The notes beneath the pieces are model-generated. The model saw only the letters and a list, made by a program, of their open reading frames with translations, was not told the DNA's origin and ran no database searches. This document shows positions 1-5,940 of a stretch of 18,072 nt of DNA, piece after piece. Position numbers and translations under genes: made by a program. How positions within the stretch are numbered: position 1 is the stretch's first letter; each line of letters opens with the position of its first letter. The stretch lies in contig JBBTUF010000063.1 of assembly GCA_038063855.1 (NCBI GenBank), forward strand, positions 1-18,072, given 5' to 3'. Origin of the DNA: JBBTUF01 sp038063855 (GTDB taxonomy: Bacteria; Patescibacteriota; Minisyncoccia; Ryanbacterales; GWA2-47-10b).

Positions 1-48
1 CTTTTCTTTGTAGCCGCAATCGCAGCTCTCATAACTCGCCAAGGTTAA
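1..48 (+). CDS. C-terminal end of an unidentified, probably membrane protein (partial)
   Basis: Frame 1 is open from the left edge to a TAA at 46-48 and gives about 15 residues ending LFFVAAIAALITRQG. The hydrophobic run followed by Arg resembles the last transmembrane segment of a membrane protein. It is too short to assign a family. It lies upstream of the peptide-binding protein on the same strand and could be its operon partner, such as a permease, but that is a guess from position only. Confidence 0.35.
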   Translation, partial: LFFVAAIAALITRQG

Positions 49-50
49 CT

Positions 51-77
51 CGGGCTTTCGGTTATTTCGAAAGCTCG
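51..77 (+). terminator. Stem-loop between the left-edge gene and the peptide-binding protein
   Basis: CGGGCTTTCG at 51-60 pairs with CGAAAGCTCG at 68-77, a 10-bp stem with one G-T pair and a 7-nt loop. No T-run follows, so it is a weak candidate intrinsic terminator or a processing/stability hairpin for the upstream gene. It ends 10 nt before the ATG at 88. Confidence 0.4.
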
Positions 78-87
78 CTCATTGTTT

Positions 88-1800
88 ATGTCATACTCGT
101 TGCCAACACGCAAAGAATGGGAAATAATTTTTGATAATCTTTCGAAGCGCGAAAAAATTATCTTCATTTCGCTTTTTCTTTGTACGTGGCTTGTGGGTAC
201 ACTTATTCTTATTCGAATCGACAGATATCACTCGACGGAACTCCCTGCTGATGGCGGCACACTCACTGAAGGCGTCACGGGCGTACCACGGTTTATTAAC
301 CCTCTCCTTGCGCTCTCTGATGCAGATCGCGATCTTACGCGTATCATCTATTCGGGGCTGATGAAAGCAGACGGTAAAGGCGGCCTTACCCCGCAACTCG
401 CTGACCGCTATGAGGTTTCCGACGACGGCCTTGTATACACATTTCACCTTCGTGACAATCTTTTTTGGCATGATAATAAACGCCTTACCTCCGAAGACAT
501 CGCTTTCACTATCACACAAGCAAAAAACCCGGCAATTCGTAGCTCCCGACTTGCAAACTGGGAAGGAATAACATTTGAAACGCCTGACGAAAAAACAATA
601 ATTTTTCATCTGAAAAAACCGTACGCACCATTTCTAGAAAATACCACATTGGGTATCATGCCAAAACATCTTTGGGGAACTCTCACTCCTGAAGAATTTA
701 ATCTTTCAAATCTCAACACTCACCCAATTGGCTCCGGATCATACGAAATAGAAACGGTCACTAAAAATTCTACTGGCAGCATTACATCATATGCTCTATC
801 TCGTTTTAGTAATTATACGACGGGACGCGCTCATATCAAAAATTTTATATTCAAATTCTATCCAACAGAAAAAGAACTTTCTGATGCACTCACAACTGGC
901 GATATAGATCTTGCAAGTGTCGAGACAAATACGACTTCGAAATCAAAATCGTTACTAGAGATCCAACTCCCCCGTACCGTTGGTATATTTTTCAACCAAG
1001 ATAATTTTGCGCCATTGAAAGACATTGCACTCCGAGATGCTCTTTCGATGGCTACCGATCGCAACCGCATCATCCGTGAAGCTAAAAATGATCATGCGCG
1101 CACTACAAGTTTACCAATACCACCAGGCATGATAGACCACGATGATTCGCTTGAAAATATTTCATTTAATATTGACGCTGCACGCGCGACACTCTCAAAG
1201 GCAGGCTATATCGATTCAAACGGCAACGGCATTATTGATAAAAAATTAAAAAAAAATGACAAGGACCCTACGGATATTCGCTTCACGCTTGCAACACTCA
1301 ATACTCCCGAACTCATAAAAACCGCCGAAATCGTTCGCGCAAATTGGAAAGAATTAGGAATTGAAATAAATGTACAAGTGTATGAACAAGGAGATCTCGA
1401 ACAAAACGTTATCCGCCCGCGCAATTATGATGCCCTTCTGTTCGGACAAGCAGTTGGCTATTTCCCCGATCCATTTGCATTTTGGCACACGTCTCAACGT
1501 ACACATCCTGGCTTAAATTTAGCTTTGTATGCCAATACAAAAGTAGACAAAGCGCTTGAAGACGCACGCATAACAACTGACGAAGAAAAACGAAAAGATG
1601 CATATAAAATATTTTTAACAGAATTTACAAAAGATAAGCCCGCGGTGATTTTATATAGCCCTTCATACCTTTATACAATACCTTCAAATCTTAAGGGAAC
1701 AAATTTGCAAAATATACCCTTCCCGCAGGAGCGATTTAGCTCAATCGAGACATGGTATACTCACACAAGCCGAGTGTGGAATATCTTTGTTAAACAGTAA
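88..1800 (+). CDS. Membrane-anchored peptide/oligopeptide ABC-transporter substrate-binding protein (SBP family 5, OppA/DppA-like)
   Basis: The product is about 570 aa and is recognised as an extracytoplasmic solute-binding protein of family 5. Residues ~24-42 (IIFISLFLCTWLVGTLILI) form one transmembrane helix after a basic N-terminus, so the protein is probably tethered by an uncleaved anchor. After it come family-typical stretches: PRFINPLLA near residue 70, then LTPQLADRYEVSDDGLVYTF and FHLRDNLFWHDNKRLTSEDI. Near the C-terminus is the region with YDALLFGQAVGYFPDPFAFW. It would bind peptides or similar solutes outside the membrane and hand them to an Opp/Dpp-type permease. No permease or ATPase gene is seen here, although the truncated gene at the left edge could be one. 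I start at ATG 88; a TTG two codons earlier (82) is in frame. No clear ribosome binding site is visible. Confidence 0.85.
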   Translation: MSYSLPTRKEWEIIFDNLSKREKIIFISLFLCTWLVGTLILIRIDRYHSTELPADGGTLTEGVTGVPRFINPLLALSDADRDLTRIIYSGLMKADGKGGLTPQLADRYEVSDDGLVYTFHLRDNLFWHDNKRLTSEDIAFTITQAKNPAIRSSRLANWEGITFETPDEKTIIFHLKKPYAPFLENTTLGIMPKHLWGTLTPEEFNLSNLNTHPIGSGSYEIETVTKNSTGSITSYALSRFSNYTTGRAHIKNFIFKFYPTEKELSDALTTGDIDLASVETNTTSKSKSLLEIQLPRTVGIFFNQDNFAPLKDIALRDALSMATDRNRIIREAKNDHARTTSLPIPPGMIDHDDSLENISFNIDAARATLSKAGYIDSNGNGIIDKKLKKNDKDPTDIRFTLATLNTPELIKTAEIVRANWKELGIEINVQVYEQGDLEQNVIRPRNYDALLFGQAVGYFPDPFAFWHTSQRTHPGLNLALYANTKVDKALEDARITTDEEKRKDAYKIFLTEFTKDKPAVILYSPSYLYTIPSNLKGTNLQNIPFPQERFSSIETWYTHTSRVWNIFVKQ

Positions 1801-1827
1801 CTTCGCATTTGACAAGACAAGCGCACT

Positions 1828-1855
1828 TTGCAAATTTTTCAAAAAGGAGTATAAT
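1828..1855 (+). promoter_or_regulatory. Sigma70-type promoter of tRNA-Leu
   Basis: TTGCAA (1828-1833), a 16-nt spacer and a perfect TATAAT (1850-1855). It leaves a leader of about 70 nt before the tRNA, presumably removed by RNase P. Another TTGACA at 1809-1814 is too far from the -10 box to pair with it. Confidence 0.7.
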
Positions 1856-1934
1856 ACACACAACGCGTTAAAGCATTCTCTTTTTTGAAACCACCGTCCG
1901 CTTCGTCAGCCTTTCGGCGAGACGATCGAGACAA

Positions 1935-2017
1935 GCCGAGGTGGTGAAATGGCAGACACGCTAGCTTCAGGAGCTAGTTCTCGCAAGGGAGTGGGGGTTC
2001 AAATCCCCCCCTCGGCA
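1935..2017 (+). tRNA. tRNA-Leu (anticodon CAG)
   Basis: This is a class II tRNA cloverleaf. The acceptor stem GCCGAGG pairs with CCTCGGC, the anticodon stem CTAGC/GCTAG encloses the loop TTCAGGA with anticodon CAG (reads CUG, leucine), there is a long variable arm, and the T arm is GGGGG-TTCAAAT-CCCCC. The discriminator base is A2017. The next bases are CAT, so the 3' CCA is not encoded and must be added by a nucleotidyltransferase. The gene has its own promoter and lies 37 nt upstream of rnj. Confidence 0.95.
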
Positions 2018-2054
2018 CATTCGGAACGAATTTAATAGTTTTTTTTAATTTGAC

Positions 2055-3914
2055 ATGACACCAATAAAACCACAGGCGGCACATCCGCTGAGGCCCGCCC
2101 GACCAGACAGCCGTACGCCAGCCCGACAGAGTCATTCTGGCGGGGACGGGTCTTCCCGACCAACAGGGGGGCGTTTTCATCGGACGTCAAATTTTCGCGG
2201 ACCGCGAAAAACAACCGAGCAAAAAGTCGAAATGCCACGCCCTCAAGCAAAAGGCGTTCTTCGCGTCGTACCATTAGGAGGCGTCGAAGAAATCGGCCGA
2301 AACATGTCGTTTCTTGAGTATGGCGATGATATCATCATTATTGATATGGGACTCCAATTTCCCGAAGAAAACATGCCGGGGATTGATTATGTTATTCCTA
2401 ACGTTTCATATCTAAAAGAAAAGAAAAAAAATATCCGCGGTGTAATTATTACTCACGGCCACTTTGACCACATTGGTGCAATTCCCTATCTCTCTGCAGA
2501 CTTAGGTGCCCCTACAATTTATGCAATGCCTCTCACGCGCGGCATTATTCTAAAACGTCAACAAGATTTTAAACACTTGCCACCACTCAATGTTGAAGGC
2601 ATTACAAAAGATACAAAATTAAAACTCGGTGTATTTAGTATTGAGTTTTTCCATGTCAATCACAATATTTTTGATACCGTTGGCGTTGCGATCCGAACGC
2701 CTGTTGGCGTTGTATGCCACACCGCAGATTTCAAATTTGATGATTACCCAGTGGGCGACATTCCCGCCGACTACGAAAAAATGAAGCGCATTGGCAACGA
2801 GGGGGTTGCTCTCCTTCTTTCTGATTCAACGGGCGCCATGAAAGCAGGACACTCAATTTCTGAACGAGATATCGAAGCAAACCTTGAAGAGATATTTGTA
2901 TTATCAAAGGGGCGCATAATTTGTGCAACATTTTCTTCGCTTATCTCTCGCCTTCAACAGCTCATTCATTTAGCCGAAAAATACGATCGTAAAGTTGCCA
3001 TTGATGGTTTTTCAATGAAATCAAACGTGGCGCTCGCGCAAGAACTAGGATATTTAAAAATACCAAAAGGCGTCATGATTGATGTAAAAAACATCAACGA
3101 CTACGAAGACAATAAAATCCTCTTTCTGTGCACGGGAGCGCAAGGCGAAGGTGGCGCCGTTCTTATGCGTGTGGCAACCCAAGAACATCGCTATGTGCGC
3201 CTCAAAGAGGGTGATACGGTAGTGTTCTCTTCATCGGTTGTGCCTGGCAACGAGCGCACTGTGCAATCACTCAAAGATATAATTTATCGCGCGGACGCGG
3301 AGGTGTACCACTACCAAATGATGGACATTCATGCGGGAGGCCACGCGCAAGAAGAAGATTTAACCGAGATGATGGCGCTCATGAAGCCAAAATTCTTCAT
3401 GCCAATTCATGGGAATTATTACATGTTAAAATTGCATGGGCGGATTGCAGAGCGCTTTGGCATCCCAAAAAGTAATATTGTAATTCCTGAAAACGGCGCA
3501 ATTTTAGAGCTGACTCGCGATAAATTTGTTATGACAAAAGAGAAAGTTCCATCGAACTATGTGTTCGTCGATGGGCTTGGTGTTGGCGATATTAAAGAAG
3601 TAGTACTGCGCGACCGGCAAATGATGGCATCTGACGGCATGTTTGTAATAATTGCCGTTGTAGATGCGCAGACTGGTAAGCTCAAAGGTTCACCCGATCT
3701 TATCAGCCGCGGATTTGTATATTTGAAAGAATCGGGCAGTTTACTGCATGAAACCCGTGGGCGCACAAAGAAAATTATTGAAGAGATTACTTCAAACATG
3801 CATCCGGTAAACTTCCAATATGTAAAAGAAGAGCTCCGCGAAAAAATCGGCCAATTCTTGTTTCAGCGCACCGAACGCCGCCCGATGGTGATTCCTGTAG
3901 TTATCGAAGTATGA
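2055..3914 (+). CDS. rnj: Ribonuclease J (metallo-beta-lactamase / beta-CASP exo-/endoribonuclease)
   Basis: RNase J degrades and matures RNA from 5' ends and is the main 5'-3' exonuclease of bacteria that lack RNase E-type turnover. The 619-aa product has the zinc-binding HGHFDH motif at residues 134-139, the N-terminal PLGGVEEIGRNM signature, beta-CASP segments in the middle (a Gly-rich GAQGEG stretch and a later HAGGHAQEEDL), and a C-terminal RNase J domain ending IPVVIEV. Residues 1-60 are a Pro/Arg/Ser-rich, probably disordered arm that could contact RNA. ATG 2055 is chosen because the arm is in frame and uninterrupted; ATG 2232 just before the catalytic core is an alternative. The stop is TGA. 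Two further fragments of the 3' end of this gene lie downstream (5055-5145 and 5716-5751). Confidence 0.95.
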   Translation: MTPIKPQAAHPLRPARPDSRTPARQSHSGGDGSSRPTGGRFHRTSNFRGPRKTTEQKVEMPRPQAKGVLRVVPLGGVEEIGRNMSFLEYGDDIIIIDMGLQFPEENMPGIDYVIPNVSYLKEKKKNIRGVIITHGHFDHIGAIPYLSADLGAPTIYAMPLTRGIILKRQQDFKHLPPLNVEGITKDTKLKLGVFSIEFFHVNHNIFDTVGVAIRTPVGVVCHTADFKFDDYPVGDIPADYEKMKRIGNEGVALLLSDSTGAMKAGHSISERDIEANLEEIFVLSKGRIICATFSSLISRLQQLIHLAEKYDRKVAIDGFSMKSNVALAQELGYLKIPKGVMIDVKNINDYEDNKILFLCTGAQGEGGAVLMRVATQEHRYVRLKEGDTVVFSSSVVPGNERTVQSLKDIIYRADAEVYHYQMMDIHAGGHAQEEDLTEMMALMKPKFFMPIHGNYYMLKLHGRIAERFGIPKSNIVIPENGAILELTRDKFVMTKEKVPSNYVFVDGLGVGDIKEVVLRDRQMMASDGMFVIIAVVDAQTGKLKGSPDLISRGFVYLKESGSLLHETRGRTKKIIEEITSNMHPVNFQYVKEELREKIGQFLFQRTERRPMVIPVVIEV

Positions 3915-3916
3915 TC

Positions 3917-3954
3917 AACCAAAAATCAGGCTTTCGAAAGCCTGATTTTTGGTT
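3917..3954 (+). terminator. Intrinsic terminator after rnj
   Basis: A perfect 38-nt palindrome: AACCAAAAATCAGGCTTTC (3917-3935) pairs with its reverse complement at 3936-3954. A GC-rich core is flanked by A- and T-runs on either side, so it can work in both directions. It begins 3 nt after the rnj stop. Confidence 0.85.
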
Positions 3955-3980
3955 TAGAATGAATATAGTAAAATAAAAAC

Positions 3981-4292
3981 ATGAAAACTGGCAATTATAA
4001 TATAGTCTCCTTGTTAGCTTTTATGTCTGGCTTGACGGCTAATACTCATTACTTGGAAGGAACTTATAATATAAGAATGGACTTCGCACTAATATATCGC
4101 ATATTAGGGATCCCTGCGTGGGGTATCTTAACTATTCATATTATCTTGATCATTACAACAATAGGGCTGTCGCTATTCTCACTCAAAACTATACGTGCAA
4201 CAAAAGAAAAAGGTTTAGTGATAAGTTATATAGCTCTTACTTTTGCATTGATAGCAATTATCCATCCATTCACTCCAATATTTCCTAAATAA
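3981..4292 (+). CDS. Small hypothetical integral membrane protein (103 aa)
   Basis: I do not recognise a family. The 103-aa product has three hydrophobic segments: residues ~7-20, a long one around 38-66 (IPAWGILTIHIILIITTIGL) and ~78-95, with short loops, so it is probably a three-helix inner-membrane protein. The ATG at 3981 follows a -10-like TAAAAT at 3969-3974, which suggests a transcript with almost no leader. It sits between the rnj terminator and a remnant of the trpS start at 4296, which suggests it belongs to an older rnj-trpS arrangement that later insertions broke up. Codon use is AT-rich compared with rnj. Confidence 0.6.
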   Translation: MKTGNYNIVSLLAFMSGLTANTHYLEGTYNIRMDFALIYRILGIPAWGILTIHIILIITTIGLSLFSLKTIRATKEKGLVISYIALTFALIAIIHPFTPIFPK

Positions 4293-4295
4293 TTT

Positions 4296-4334
4296 ATGCC
4301 TAAATAAATACTTTTAACAGGAATGCGGCCGACG
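4296..4334 (+). pseudogene. Remnant of the trpS 5' end (first 13 codons, with a nonsense codon)
   Basis: Thirty-five of 39 bases match the start of the intact trpS at 5941-5979. Read in the trpS frame it gives MPK-stop-ILLTGMRPT, against MPKQILLTGMRPT in the real gene. The differences are CAA to TAA (nonsense), ATC to ATA, ACT to ACA and ACA to ACG; the last three are synonymous. Homology ends abruptly at 4334, seven bases before a REP-like palindrome. It is best explained as the start of a divergent trpS allele cut off by the transposase-bearing insertion. Confidence 0.8.
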
Positions 4335-4340
4335 CGTTAT

Positions 4341-4359
4341 TGAGACGTCCGACGTCTCA
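4341..4359. repeat. REP-like palindrome 1, overlapping the transposase stop codon
   Basis: TGAGACGTC-C-GACGTCTCA is a perfect 9-bp inverted repeat with a 1-nt centre. The transposase stop codon (TGA on the minus strand, 4357-4359) lies inside it. Two further copies are at 4530-4552 and 4996-5016. Confidence 0.85.
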
Positions 4360-5028
4360 GTCGAACAACATATCCTCCAACTCCTTCGCCAGATTTTTTC
4401 TTTCGAGAATATTCACAAGCGCCTCTTCAGCAAACTGCTTGTAATCTTCGGAATTTTTAAACTGATCAAGAATAATCTCTTTATGACAAATCCCTTTCTT
4501 ATCTTTGTTTATATACTCGCCCCAGCTTGACTGAGACGTCGGACGTCTTAGTTGATGAACGCAATCATTAAGATTAACGTAGGCACTAAGATATAAAAGA
4601 TACTCGTTTGTAACGATATGAATACTTTTGTATTTGCCTTGAAAAAGAACTCCGCTTCGTCTATTCCTATGATTAAAATATTTTGTATACCCTCCACCTA
4701 ACCGCTTCATGAATTCACTGATACCATTTTCAACACATTGCTTTAGAATGAAATGATAATGATTTGAATTCAGACAGTAACTAATAATATCTACCAACGG
4801 CTCACTACGGCAACCTCTCTTTACAGCATCAAACGAATTGAGATGTAAGCTACCGATAGGCTCACGGGTATTGAACTCCACCATGCTTTGTAAAAAACGC
4901 TGGAGATCATAGACACTATCAAAAACCTCGCGTTTGTCTACACCCCGATTATAAACATGGTAGAATCCTCCTTCTTCGAACAATCTTTGCATATCTTGAG
5001 ACGTCGGACGTCTCAATGATTTGAGCAT
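4357..5028 (-). CDS. Y1/HUH single-strand transposase, REP-associated (RAYT/TnpA_REP1-like)
   Basis: The 223-aa product matches the IS200/IS605-related Y1 transposase family, in particular the REP-associated tyrosine transposases. Visible hallmarks are the N-terminal GGFYHVYNRGVDKR, the metal-binding HUH stretch NSNHYHFILKQ, and GGYTKYFNHRNRRSGVLFQG, which contains the candidate catalytic tyrosine before the conserved FQGKYKS. Such enzymes cut and rejoin single-stranded DNA at palindromic REP elements. The same 19-21-nt palindrome occurs three times in this gene: near the start, in the middle and over the stop. The first two copies each encode LRRPTSQ in frame. ATG 5028 is used; ATG 4992, after the first LRRPTSQ, is an alternative. 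The gene lies between a trpS 5' remnant and an rnj 3' remnant. Confidence 0.85.
   Translation of the reverse strand: MLKSLRRPTSQDMQRLFEEGGFYHVYNRGVDKREVFDSVYDLQRFLQSMVEFNTREPIGSLHLNSFDAVKRGCRSEPLVDIISYCLNSNHYHFILKQCVENGISEFMKRLGGGYTKYFNHRNRRSGVLFQGKYKSIHIVTNEYLLYLSAYVNLNDCVHQLRRPTSQSSWGEYINKDKKGICHKEIILDQFKNSEDYKQFAEEALVNILERKNLAKELEDMLFD
4530..4552. repeat. REP-like palindrome 2, inside the transposase gene
   Basis: ACTGAGACGTC-G-GACGTCTTAGT is an 11-bp stem with one G-T pair. It is translated in frame as LRRPTSQ, just after the conserved YVNLND segment of the transposase. Confidence 0.8.
4996..5016. repeat. REP-like palindrome 3, at the transposase N-terminus
   Basis: TTGAGACGTC-G-GACGTCTCAA is a perfect 10-bp stem with a 1-nt centre. 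It encodes LRRPTSQ at residues 5-11 of the transposase. With copy 1 it brackets the gene, so the two may mark the ends of the mobile unit. Confidence 0.85.
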
Positions 5029-5054
5029 ACGGCAATAAAAAAGTAAAATAGAGT

Positions 5055-5145
5055 TAAAAGAAGAGCTCCGTGAAAAAATCGGCCAATTCTTGTTTCAGCG
5101 CACCGAACGCAGACCTATGGTGATTCCTGTAGTCATAGAGGTCTA
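5055..5145 (+). pseudogene. Second copy of the rnj 3' end (last 29 codons plus stop)
   Basis: Aligned with rnj 3823-3914, this fragment encodes the same C-terminus, KEELREKIGQFLFQR through to IPVVIEV-stop. At least eight bases differ, and essentially all the differences are synonymous (for example CGC to CGT, CGC to AGA, CCG to CCT, GTT to GTC, ATC to ATA, GAA to GAG). A purely local duplication drifting as a pseudogene would not preserve the protein this way. It therefore looks like the end of an RNase J allele from a related genome, imported with the DNA that follows it. There is no start codon upstream, so it is not expressed as a protein. The stop is TAA rather than TGA. Confidence 0.85.
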
Positions 5146-5168
5146 ATTTGGATGCCGGACATCCAAAT
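5146..5168. repeat. Palindrome of a second type, directly after the rnj copy
   Basis: ATTTGGATG (5146-5154) and CATCCAAAT (5160-5168) form a 9-bp stem around CCGGA. It overlaps the TAA of the rnj fragment. The centre resembles that of the GACGTC-type palindromes, so it could be another REP-like family. It could equally be the terminator of the imported rnj allele, although no T-run follows. Confidence 0.6.
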
Positions 5169-5196
5169 AGTCTCCAAAAAAACACTCGTCTGATTT

Positions 5197-5224
5197 TTGA
5201 CTTTTTGGGTATTTCAAGCATTAT
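5197..5224 (+). promoter_or_regulatory. Candidate promoter of hicBA
   Basis: TTGACT (5197-5202), 16-nt spacer, CATTAT (5219-5224). The ATG of hicB at 5231 lies where transcription would be expected to start, so the mRNA would be leaderless, as for several other genes here. Confidence 0.4.
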
Positions 5225-5230
5225 AGATAC

Positions 5231-5482
5231 ATGGTGAAGAAGCGAAAAGAATCTATCTATCAATACGAAGCAATTTTCGATCCGAACGGAAGTGGGTATA
5301 CAGTTACCGTACCAAAATTACCCGGGCTTGTTACCGAAGGCAGCACGCTCGGAGAAGCTCGAGATATGGCTAAAGACGCTATTCGATGTTATCTCGAAGC
5401 AATGTTGAAAGATTCGGTTCGCCCTTCACAAAAAATACTCTCTGCAAGCAAACGAAAGGAACGAATTACTGTTGGCATCTAA
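5231..5482 (+). CDS. hicB: HicB-family antitoxin
   Basis: The 83-aa product has the HicB fold signature: YEAIFDPNGSGYTVTVPKL, PGLVTEGSTLGEARDMAKDA, then IRCYLEAML. HicB antitoxins bind and block the HicA ribonuclease and usually repress their own promoter. Here the C-terminal DNA-binding region is short and basic (SASKRKERITVG), with no full helix-turn-helix or ribbon-helix-helix domain, as in minimal HicB proteins. The stop is 6 nt before the hicA start, so the two form an operon in the order antitoxin-toxin. The pair lies between two fragments of the rnj 3' end (5055-5145 and 5716-5751). Confidence 0.85.
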   Translation: MVKKRKESIYQYEAIFDPNGSGYTVTVPKLPGLVTEGSTLGEARDMAKDAIRCYLEAMLKDSVRPSQKILSASKRKERITVGI

Positions 5483-5488
5483 TTTTTT

Positions 5489-5716
5489 ATGCCAAAACTT
5501 CCTCGCATTCCCTCTTTGCTCATCATGCGAGCACTCAAGCGAGCTCATTTTTATGAATACCACCAATCCGGAAGCCACATACAACTCCGGCATCCCACTA
5601 AAACACACCTGCGAGTTACTATCCCACTACACAAGCAAGACCTCGCTCCAAAAACCCTAAAATCCATTATTCAACAAGCAGGACTATCTATAGAGGAGTT
5701 TATTAGATTACTTTAA
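5489..5716 (+). CDS. hicA: HicA-family mRNA interferase toxin
   Basis: The 75-aa product is a typical small HicA: MPKLPRIPSLLIMRALKRA, then FYEYHQSGSHIQLRHP with the catalytic histidine in the GSH motif, then the conserved LAPKTLKSIIQQAGLSIEEF. The double-stranded-RNA-binding-like fold cleaves mRNA and slows translation when HicB is lost. The gene appears intact. No Shine-Dalgarno is seen, so translation is probably coupled to hicB 6 nt upstream. Its TAA (5714-5716) overlaps the first base of the third rnj 3' fragment. Confidence 0.88.
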   Translation: MPKLPRIPSLLIMRALKRAHFYEYHQSGSHIQLRHPTKTHLRVTIPLHKQDLAPKTLKSIIQQAGLSIEEFIRLL

Positions 5717-5751
5717 AAATCGGCCAATTCTTATTTCAAAGAACCATTCGC
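5716..5751 (+). pseudogene. Third, shorter copy of the rnj 3' region (12 codons)
   Basis: In the rnj frame the bases read KIGQFLFQRTIR, against KIGQFLFQRTER in rnj. Apart from one E to I change the differences are synonymous (TTG to TTA, CAG to CAA, CGC to AGA). This matches neither of the other two copies exactly, so it probably derives from a third allele. Homology to rnj ends at 5751. Confidence 0.75.
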
Positions 5752-5768
5752 TTTGCTGGTGGTTTTTT
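5741..5768 (+). terminator. Weak candidate terminator after hicBA
   Basis: GAACCA near 5741-5746 can pair with TGGTT around 5759-5763, followed by a run of Ts (TTTTTTG). The stem is only about 5 bp with a long loop, so the call is tentative. Confidence 0.35.
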
Positions 5769-5781
5769 GTTAAAGTAGGGT

Positions 5782-5931
5782 ATGAGTTCCCGCTTAAAAA
5801 TAATATGTTTTCTAATTATCATTGGGATAATACTTTTTATACTAATACCCTACTTTTTAGTTGGATGTTTTGATGCCCCGTGTAGCATTTTTGAAAAATG
5901 GCATTTGATATTGACCGGCTTTCTTGATTAA
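5782..5931 (+). CDS. Small hypothetical membrane protein (49 aa)
   Basis: The frame runs from ATG 5782 to TAA 5929-5931. It begins MSSRLKIICFLIIIGIILFI, one strong transmembrane helix after a basic start (positive-inside), then a Cys-containing stretch GCFDAPCSIFEKW. AGTAGGG lies 3-9 nt before the ATG and may act as a ribosome binding site. I know no family for it. It ends 9 nt before trpS, whose promoter overlaps its 3' end. Position suggests it is the small-membrane-protein counterpart, in a second rnj-trpS allele, of the 103-aa gene at 3981. Confidence 0.5.
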   Translation: MSSRLKIICFLIIIGIILFILIPYFLVGCFDAPCSIFEKWHLILTGFLD

Positions 5932-5934
5932 ATT
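5905..5934 (+). promoter_or_regulatory. Candidate trpS promoter
   Basis: TTGATA (5905-5910), 18-nt spacer, TAAATT (5929-5934). The next purine at the expected start distance is the A of the trpS ATG at 5941, so the transcript is predicted to be leaderless. Confidence 0.5.
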
Positions 5935-5940
5935 AACACT

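Noticed and set aside
91..609. 172-aa minus-strand open frame within the peptide-binding protein gene
   Set aside because: Fully antisense to a well-supported gene, with no family similarity or start signals.
3912..3914. TGA recoding (as in some CPR lineages)
   Set aside because: TGA ends rnj exactly at the conserved C-terminus and also ends the RelB-like antitoxin at the normal ATGA overlap, so it acts as stop.
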